This document shows positions 31,834 through 36,577 of a stretch of DNA of 36,577 nucleotides, in pieces. Under the pieces are notes generated by a model. That model was not told the DNA's origin. It was given only the letters and a program-made list of their open reading frames with translations, and did no database searches. The stretch is from Candidatus Binatia bacterium (GTDB taxonomy: Bacteria; Desulfobacterota; Binatia; UBA9968; JAJDTQ01). Where the stretch lies: NCBI GenBank assembly GCA_022824205.1, contig JAJEAI010000160.1:1-36577 (forward strand), written 5' to 3'. How positions within the stretch are numbered: the first letter of the stretch is position 1; each line of letters starts with the position of its first letter. A program made the position numbers and the translations under genes.

Positions 31834-32322
31834 GTGAAAGAGTTGATCATCGTACGGCACGCCAAGTCGAGCTGGAGGGAATCCGGTCTCGACGACCGTG
31901 AGAGACCTCTCAACAAGAGGGGTGAGCGTGACGCGCCGGAGATGGCAGCACGGTTGGCCCGGCGCAAGGACCGGCCCGACCTGATCCTGTCGAGTCCGGC
32001 GGTGCGGGCTCTGACGACGGCGCGGATCATCGCCAGGAAGCTCGGTTACGCGCGCAAGGATATCGTGGTGAAGGAGCGGCTCTACGGCGCGGGCGTCGTA
32101 GAGTTGCTCGACGTGATTCGCAACGCGGACGAGTCAGTGGGGACGCTGATGTTGTTCGGTCACAACCCCGGCCTGACCGAGCTTGCCAATCACTTGGGGC
32201 CGCGGGAGATTCCCAACCTGCCCACCTGCGGCGTGCTGCATCTCAGGTTCGACGCGGACGTCTGGGCCGTCGTGGGTTATGCCCGTGGCGACGAGGTGCT
32301 GTTCGACTTCCCCAAGAGTTAG
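31834..32322 (+). CDS. sixA: Phosphohistidine phosphatase SixA family
   Basis: This 162-residue histidine-phosphatase-fold protein has R-H-A-K-S-S-W (His9) in place of RHGE, the SixA signature. LILSSPAVRALTTARI and a second His in FGHNPGL follow. SixA removes phosphate from histidine phosphotransfer domains or PTS phosphoproteins. I chose the GTG at 31834 because the fold begins at once, with AAGGA eleven bases upstream. It is 52 bases after the amidase gene on the same strand. Confidence 0.88.
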   Translation: MKELIIVRHAKSSWRESGLDDRERPLNKRGERDAPEMAARLARRKDRPDLILSSPAVRALTTARIIARKLGYARKDIVVKERLYGAGVVELLDVIRNADESVGTLMLFGHNPGLTELANHLGPREIPNLPTCGVLHLRFDADVWAVVGYARGDEVLFDFPKS

Positions 32323-32330
32323 CCCGCGCG

Positions 32331-32612
32331 TTACTCCATGCTCCTCAACTTTCCCGTCACGAACTTGTGGAGCGTGCTGGATATGAGGGTTTGGTAGGGC
32401 ATTCCTTCCCTGTTTGCCCTTTTCTTGAGGGCTTCCAAATCGCGGGATGAGATCCGGATGTTGATGCGCTTGTCCTTCTGAAGGAACTCGGCCGCAGCTT
32501 CTTCCAACTTCCGCTTGGCTTCCTTGAAATGGGTGATGCTCGTAAATTCACCGCGTTCAAAATCCTGGAGGATTTGCACTTCTTCCTCGTCCAGTTCGAG
32601 AGGGCTTTTCAT
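32331..32612 (-). CDS. brnA: BrnA/CopG-type antitoxin
   Basis: This 93-residue protein has an acidic N-terminus and a C-terminal ribbon-helix-helix-like segment (RINIRISSRDLEALKKRAN, then PYQTLISSTLHKFVTG). That is the layout of BrnA-type antitoxins, which bind their toxin and repress the operon. Its ATG overlaps the toxin stop by four bases (ATGA), so translation is coupled, with the toxin gene first, as in brnTA. It is convergent with sixA. Confidence 0.85.
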   Translation of the reverse strand: MKSPLELDEEEVQILQDFERGEFTSITHFKEAKRKLEEAAAEFLQKDKRINIRISSRDLEALKKRANREGMPYQTLISSTLHKFVTGKLRSME

Positions 32613-32878
32613 CCGAGGTACTCCCTTGTCGCTTTTCTGCTGGGGATGATGGTCTTGAGAAACCGCGTTCCTCCTCTTTCCACGTATGGGACCAAGTACG
32701 CGTATCCCTCCATGTTCAGAACGATGATCTCCTGATTCGGATACCGGGATGCATTGGGATGCGTGAGGATGTCCAGGATGTCGCCGTTCTCGATGTGGTA
32801 GAGGACGTCTTCGAAACTAACGCCCCGCGTCTTCTCGAGAAGCGCATTCTTTTCGTCATCCCAGTCGAACTCAGGCAC
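32609..32878 (-). CDS. brnT: BrnT-family toxin (ribonuclease)
   Basis: This 89-residue protein has the BrnT pattern: FDWDDEKNALLEKTRGVSFEDV at the N-terminus, a central HPNASRYPNQEIIVLNMEG, and a C-terminal FLKTIIPSRKATREY. BrnT is an RNase of the RelE-like fold that stops translation until bound by BrnA. The GTG start at 32878 has GGGAGG eight bases upstream. Compared with BrnT, the usual RKHGVSF segment reads KTRGVSF, which might alter activity. The pair sits directly downstream of dnaE2 on the same strand, 67 bases away. Confidence 0.85.
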   Translation of the reverse strand: MPEFDWDDEKNALLEKTRGVSFEDVLYHIENGDILDILTHPNASRYPNQEIIVLNMEGYAYLVPYVERGGTRFLKTIIPSRKATREYLG

Positions 32879-32945
32879 CTTTGAAACCTCCCACGCTGTG
32901 TGCCGTTTGTCAACAGTCGTTGTGTGTCACCTGCGGCGTTGTGCC

Positions 32946-35900
32946 TTACTGGAAGTCCCGGCTCTTCCTCCTCACCGGCTCCGCCCCCAGCTTCGGCTCC
33001 CACACCGACTCCGCCACGATGTGGACGACGTTGGACTCGTTCTGCAGGGGGCCGCTGACGCCCATGAAGGAGAGGGTCTTGACGGGGACGCGGAAGCGTT
33101 CGTAGACGTCGCGCCACAGGATGACGTTGACGAAGCCGGTCTCGTCCTCGAGGGTCATGAAGATGACGCCCTTGGCGGTCTTGGGGCGCTGGCGGCAGAT
33201 GACGATGCCGGCGTAGTCCACGCGGCTGCCGTGGGGCATGCGCTGGACGGTGGCGGCATCGGGGAGGCCCTGGGCGGCGATCTGCCGGCGCAGGCGGGCC
33301 AGCGGGTGGCCGCGGGGGCTGTGGTCGGCGGTGCGGTAGTCCCAGACGATGGATTCGAAGTCGCTCAGGGGTTCGAAGGGGACCGGTGCGGCGGGAGTTT
33401 CCAGGGACAGGGCGTCTTCCACGGCGTCGTGGAGTCCCTGGACCTGCCAGAGGGCCTGGCGTCGCCGGGGGGTGCATGGGGTGAACGCGCCGGCCTGGGC
33501 CAGGCGGTCGAGGAGGTCCTGGCGCAGGCCGGTGCGGGAGGCGAAATCGCTCAGTGAGCGGAACGGGCCGGCGCGCCGGGCGCTGTCGATGCGTTGCCAG
33601 TCGGCTTCCCCGAGCCCTTTCACGTAGCGCAGGCCCATGCGCAGGGCGTGGAACGGGGCGGCGCCGGCCTGGGTCCGAGTGCCGGATCGGGTCTGTCCGC
33701 TGGCTTGGGTTTGAGCGCCGGACCGGGTCTGGCCGCCGGACTCGGTCCGATCGCCGGGCCGGAGGTGCCTCCCTGGCCTGGCCGGGCCGTCCGCCTGCCT
33801 TTCCAGGGTGCAGTCCCAGTCGCTGTGACGGACGTCCACCGGCAGCACCCGGACGCCATGGCGCTTGGCGTCGTCCAGGATGGTGGCGGGGGCGTAGAAG
33901 CCCATGGGCTGGGCGTTGAGGAGCGCGCAGGCGAAGGCCGTGGGGTAGTGGCGCTTGAGCCAGGCCGAGGCGTAGGCGATGTGGGCGAAGCTCGCGGCGT
34001 GGCTTTCGGGAAAGCCGTAGTCGCCGAAGCCGCGGATCTGCTCGAACACCTGGGTGGCGAACTCTTTGGCGATGCCCTTGGCCTGCATGCGGGTGATGAA
34101 CCGGTCCCGGTGGCGCTCGATCCTGCCGGACCGCCTCCAGGCGGCCATGTCGCGCCGGAGCTGGTCCGCCTCTCCGGGCGTGTAGTCCGCCGCCACCACG
34201 GCCAGCCGCATGACCTGCTCCTGGAACAGCGGCACTCCCAGGGTCTTCTTGAGGATCGGCTCCAGGGAAGGGTGGGGGTAGGCGACCTCCTCCTCGCCGT
34301 TCCGGCGGCGCAGGTAGGGATGCACCATGCCGCCGACGATGGGACCCGGCCGGACGATGCTGACCTCGATGACGAGGTCGTAGTACTCCCGCGGCTTCAA
34401 CCGGGGCAGCATGGACATCTGCGCGCGGCTTTCGATCTGGAAGACCCCCACGGTGTCGGCCTTGCGGATCATGGCGTAGGTGGCGGGGTCGTCCTTGGGA
34501 AGGGTGGCCAGGGAGAAGCTCCGGCTCCAGTGCTCCCGGATGAGACGGAAGGAGCGGTCCACCACGGTGAGCATGCCCAGCCCCAGCAGGTCCACCTTGA
34601 AGAGCTTGAGGCTTTCCAGGTCCTCCTTGTCCCACTGGATGACCGTGCGGTCGCGCATGGCGCCGTTCTCGATGGGCACCAGGTCGCGCACCGGCTTGTG
34701 CCCCAGCAGGAAGCCGCCGGGGTGGATGGACAGGTGGCGGGGGAAGTCCTGGATCTCTTCCACGAGCTGGAGGAGGGCCCGCTGCACCGGCGCGCCGAGA
34801 TCGAGGCCGGCGCTCCGGAGCACTTGCGGGTCCACCCGCTCGTACTGACCCAGCAGCCGGGTGACGCGGTGGACCGCGGTCTCCGCCAGCCCCAGCACCT
34901 TGCCCACGTCCCTTATCGCCGAACGGCCGCGGTAGCGGATGAAGTTGGCCACCATGGCGGCGTGGGTGCGGCCGTGTTTTCGGTAGAGGTACTGGATGAC
35001 CTCCTCGCGGCGGTTGTGCTCGATGTCGAGGTCGATGTCCGGAGGCTCGGCGCGTTCCCGTGAGATGAAGCGCTCGAACAGGAGGTCCATGCGCACCGGG
35101 TCGATGGCGGTGATGCCCAGGCAGTAGCACACCGCGGAGTTGGCCGCGGAGCCGCGCCCCTGGCACAGGATCCCGTTCTTCCGGCAGAACCGCACCAGGT
35201 CCCACATGGTGAGGAAATAGCCCTCGTAGGCCAGCTCGCCGATGACCTCCAACTCGCGCTCGAGCTGCGCCCGGATGTCTCCCGGGACGATGCCGCCGTA
35301 ACGCTCCCGGGCACCCCGGAAGGTGAGATCCCTGAGCCGGTCCCCGGAGGTCTTGCCGTCCGGCAGCTCCTCGGACGGGTAGCGGTAGGAGATCTCGTCC
35401 AGGGAAAAGCCGCAACGGCCGGCGACTTCCAGGGTGCGGTCGACCGAGCCCGGGTCGTCCCCGAAAAGCGTCGTGAACGCATCCGGGGACTTGAGGTCGT
35501 GCTCGGCGTTGGGCTTGATCACGCGCCCGGCCGCGGCCAGCCGGAGGCCGTGGCGGATGCAGGTGAGGACGTCCTGGAGCCGGCGTCTCGATGGATGGTG
35601 GTAGAGCACCTCGGTGGCGGCCACGGTGGGGATGCCGTAGCGCCGCACCCGCTCCCGCAGGTGCCGCTCCTGCCGCGCCTCTTCCGCGCGGCGGTGGCGC
35701 GTCACCAGCGCGTAGAGCCGGTCGCCGAAGGCGTCCTTGAGGTCGCGGGCAACGAACGCCGGGTCCGGCTCCCGCACCAGCAGGCTTTCCTCGCCGCCCC
35801 ACAGGCCCACGAGCCCGCCGGCGTGCTCGCAGACCTCGCGCCATTGCACCACGCTCTGTCCCTTGGGCGAGCGCAGGCGCCCGGCGGAGATGAGCCGGCA

Positions 35901-36173
35901 GAGGTGGGCGTAGCCGGTGCCGTCGGCGGCCAGCAGCAGGATGGAGGAGCCGTCGGAGACGCTCATGCGGGCGCCGATGACCAGATGCAGGCCCAGCTCC
36001 CGCGCCTTCACGTGGGCGCGCACGGCGCCGTAGACCCCGTCCCGGTCGGTCAGGCAGAGCGAGTGCACCCCGATCTCCGCCGCCCGCTCCAGCAATTCCT
36101 CCGGATGGCTCGCCCCCTCCAGGAACGAGTAGTGGCTCTTGCAGTAGAGGGGGGCGTAGGGCCGGGACGCCAT
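32946..36173 (-). CDS. dnaE2: Error-prone DNA polymerase DnaE2 (Pol III alpha paralogue)
   Basis: This 1075-residue protein has the DnaE2 layout. An N-terminal PHP domain (APLYCKSHYSFLEGASHPEE) comes first, then the catalytic palm with P-D-I-D-L-D-I near residues 378-384. A finger region (HAASFAHIAYASAWLKRHYP), helix-hairpin-helix (VKGLGEADWQRI) and OB domain follow, with the family C-terminus ending SRDFQ. It carries out mutagenic lesion bypass with ImuA' and ImuB. An extra Gly/Ser/Gln/Thr repeat segment (residues about 800-838, nucleotides 33660-33775) is inserted before LRMGLRYVKG. Its ATG directly follows the imuB stop codon with no gap, so the two are translationally coupled. Confidence 0.95.
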   Translation of the reverse strand: MASRPYAPLYCKSHYSFLEGASHPEELLERAAEIGVHSLCLTDRDGVYGAVRAHVKARELGLHLVIGARMSVSDGSSILLLAADGTGYAHLCRLISAGRLRSPKGQSVVQWREVCEHAGGLVGLWGGEESLLVREPDPAFVARDLKDAFGDRLYALVTRHRRAEEARQERHLRERVRRYGIPTVAATEVLYHHPSRRRLQDVLTCIRHGLRLAAAGRVIKPNAEHDLKSPDAFTTLFGDDPGSVDRTLEVAGRCGFSLDEISYRYPSEELPDGKTSGDRLRDLTFRGARERYGGIVPGDIRAQLERELEVIGELAYEGYFLTMWDLVRFCRKNGILCQGRGSAANSAVCYCLGITAIDPVRMDLLFERFISRERAEPPDIDLDIEHNRREEVIQYLYRKHGRTHAAMVANFIRYRGRSAIRDVGKVLGLAETAVHRVTRLLGQYERVDPQVLRSAGLDLGAPVQRALLQLVEEIQDFPRHLSIHPGGFLLGHKPVRDLVPIENGAMRDRTVIQWDKEDLESLKLFKVDLLGLGMLTVVDRSFRLIREHWSRSFSLATLPKDDPATYAMIRKADTVGVFQIESRAQMSMLPRLKPREYYDLVIEVSIVRPGPIVGGMVHPYLRRRNGEEEVAYPHPSLEPILKKTLGVPLFQEQVMRLAVVAADYTPGEADQLRRDMAAWRRSGRIERHRDRFITRMQAKGIAKEFATQVFEQIRGFGDYGFPESHAASFAHIAYASAWLKRHYPTAFACALLNAQPMGFYAPATILDDAKRHGVRVLPVDVRHSDWDCTLERQADGPARPGRHLRPGDRTESGGQTRSGAQTQASGQTRSGTRTQAGAAPFHALRMGLRYVKGLGEADWQRIDSARRAGPFRSLSDFASRTGLRQDLLDRLAQAGAFTPCTPRRRQALWQVQGLHDAVEDALSLETPAAPVPFEPLSDFESIVWDYRTADHSPRGHPLARLRRQIAAQGLPDAATVQRMPHGSRVDYAGIVICRQRPKTAKGVIFMTLEDETGFVNVILWRDVYERFRVPVKTLSFMGVSGPLQNESNVVHIVAESVWEPKLGAEPVRRKSRDFQ

Positions 36174-36577
36174 CTACTCCACTTTCCCGTGCAGGAACCA
36201 ACCGCGCCGCTTGGGGTCGTAGTAGACCCACAGCCACGGGCCTTCGCCGTCGCGGACGAAGTGGTACTCGCGGTGCACGCCGGCGCCGGCGCCCCACCAT
36301 CCTCCGGAGACGACGTAGGGGCCTGCGCTCTCCTGAATGAAAGAGGGAACGGCAATAGTGCCGTCGCCGGCTTGGACATCACTGACCACGGGTGCGGTCG
36401 CTCCATCGCAGGAGGCTGTATCAGAACTTGTGGGGCAGGGACTGTACGAATGCGTCATTCCCGCCCCACTCTCCGTCATTCCCGCCCCACTCTCCGTCAT
36501 TCCCGCGGAAGCGGGAATCCAGGGGTGGGGAGGGGCCGACCGGTCGTGTCTCCCCGCTACCCCACCCCTGGATTCCC
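36174..36577 (-). CDS. imuB: imuB 3' end (Y-family polymerase-like), with palindromic repeat in the reading frame; 5' part outside window
   Basis: The last 60 codons read GPYVVSGGWWGAGAG, then REYHFVRDGEGPWLWVYYD and RRGWFLHGKVE, the conserved tail of ImuB. Upstream of about 36350 the frame enters repeat DNA: two tandem copies encoding G-M-T-E-S-G-A, then both arms of the palindromic repeat. It stays open to the window edge with no stop. Either imuB carries an in-frame repeat insertion in its linker, or this is a cut-off tail whose apparent start is in the repeat. ImuB is an inactive Y-family polymerase that bridges DnaE2 to the beta clamp. The stop TAG abuts the dnaE2 ATG. Confidence 0.65.
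   Translation of the reverse strand, partial: ESRGGVAGRHDRSAPPHPWIPASAGMTESGAGMTESGAGMTHSYSPCPTSSDTASCDGATAPVVSDVQAGDGTIAVPSFIQESAGPYVVSGGWWGAGAGVHREYHFVRDGEGPWLWVYYDPKRRGWFLHGKVE
36451..36577. repeat. Palindromic repeat copy 9 with tandemly duplicated edge, continuing past the window
   Basis: GTCATTCCCGCCCCACTCTCC, a partial arm, occurs twice in tandem (from about 36454 and 36475). A full arm (36496-36522) and the start of the inverted arm (36564-36577) follow, where the window ends. Confidence 0.85.

Noticed and set aside
32716..36300. 1194-codon minus-strand frame overlapping dnaE2
   Set aside because: It is out of frame with the true dnaE2 and extremely Arg/Pro/Gly-rich, with no conserved motif.

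Overview
The window is 36.6 kb of high-GC DNA (clearly above 60% by eye) from a bacterial chromosome. I infer an uncultivated, metabolically versatile, probably aerobic soil or marine lineage of the Tectomicrobia, Binatota or deltaproteobacterial kind. The grounds are the gene mix (family III CoA-transferases, TTT and TRAP solute importers, LLM flavin enzymes, imuB-dnaE2, isolated Grd homologues) and the dense REP/dRS3-like palindromic repeats. The lineage is not proven by the sequence. I saw no rRNA, tRNA or CRISPR array.

Layout. (1) 76-5756, all minus strand: a truncated AAA ATPase and a three-gene set made of a DUF255/thioredoxin-fold protein, a GrdE-like protein and a GrdB-like selenoprotein. 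The GrdB-like gene contains an in-frame UGA at 1055-1057 that standard gene calling would read as a stop. A short SECIS-like hairpin follows it, and the reading frame then continues to 809. The partner GrdE-like protein lacks the Asn-Cys pair that canonical GrdE cleaves to make its pyruvoyl group. This pair is the most novel system in the window. (2) 5986-14162: single catabolic or housekeeping genes (alpha/beta hydrolase, LLM oxidoreductase, isochorismatase-type amidohydrolase, glutathionyl-hydroquinone reductase, PBP4-type carboxypeptidase, SDR), separated by palindromic repeats and one MITE copy. (3) 14195-23944: a carboxylate-uptake region. It holds tctCBA on the minus strand (terminating in a second MITE copy), a divergent TAXI-TRAP binding protein with a fused permease, a lytic-transglycosylase-like lipoprotein, and an NMT1-type binding protein followed by a citryl-CoA-lyase-like gene. 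(4) 24186-32322: CoA-ester and organic-acid metabolism. It holds a double-length CaiB/BaiF CoA-transferase, an enoyl-CoA hydratase and a D-2-hydroxyacid dehydrogenase (minus), then a mandelate-racemase-like enzyme, a DUF985 cupin, a nitrilase-family amidase and SixA (plus). (5) 32331-36577: a BrnT/BrnA toxin-antitoxin pair, dnaE2, and the 3' end of imuB with a repeat lying in its reading frame.

How the parts fit. Regions 3 and 4 form a coherent scheme of importing carboxylic acids, activating them by CoA transfer, hydrating or dehydrating them, and cleaving them. The Grd-like pair in region 1 sits beside a thioredoxin-fold gene, which echoes the thioredoxin dependence of classical glycine reductase, but no grdA, grdC or grdD is present. 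Two repeat systems punctuate the window. One is a modular hairpin family whose core is a pair of arms built on ATTCCCGC...GCGGGAAT, present at about ten sites. The other is a 210-bp MITE with CTAG ends, present twice, whose termini coincide with the stop codons of neighbouring genes.
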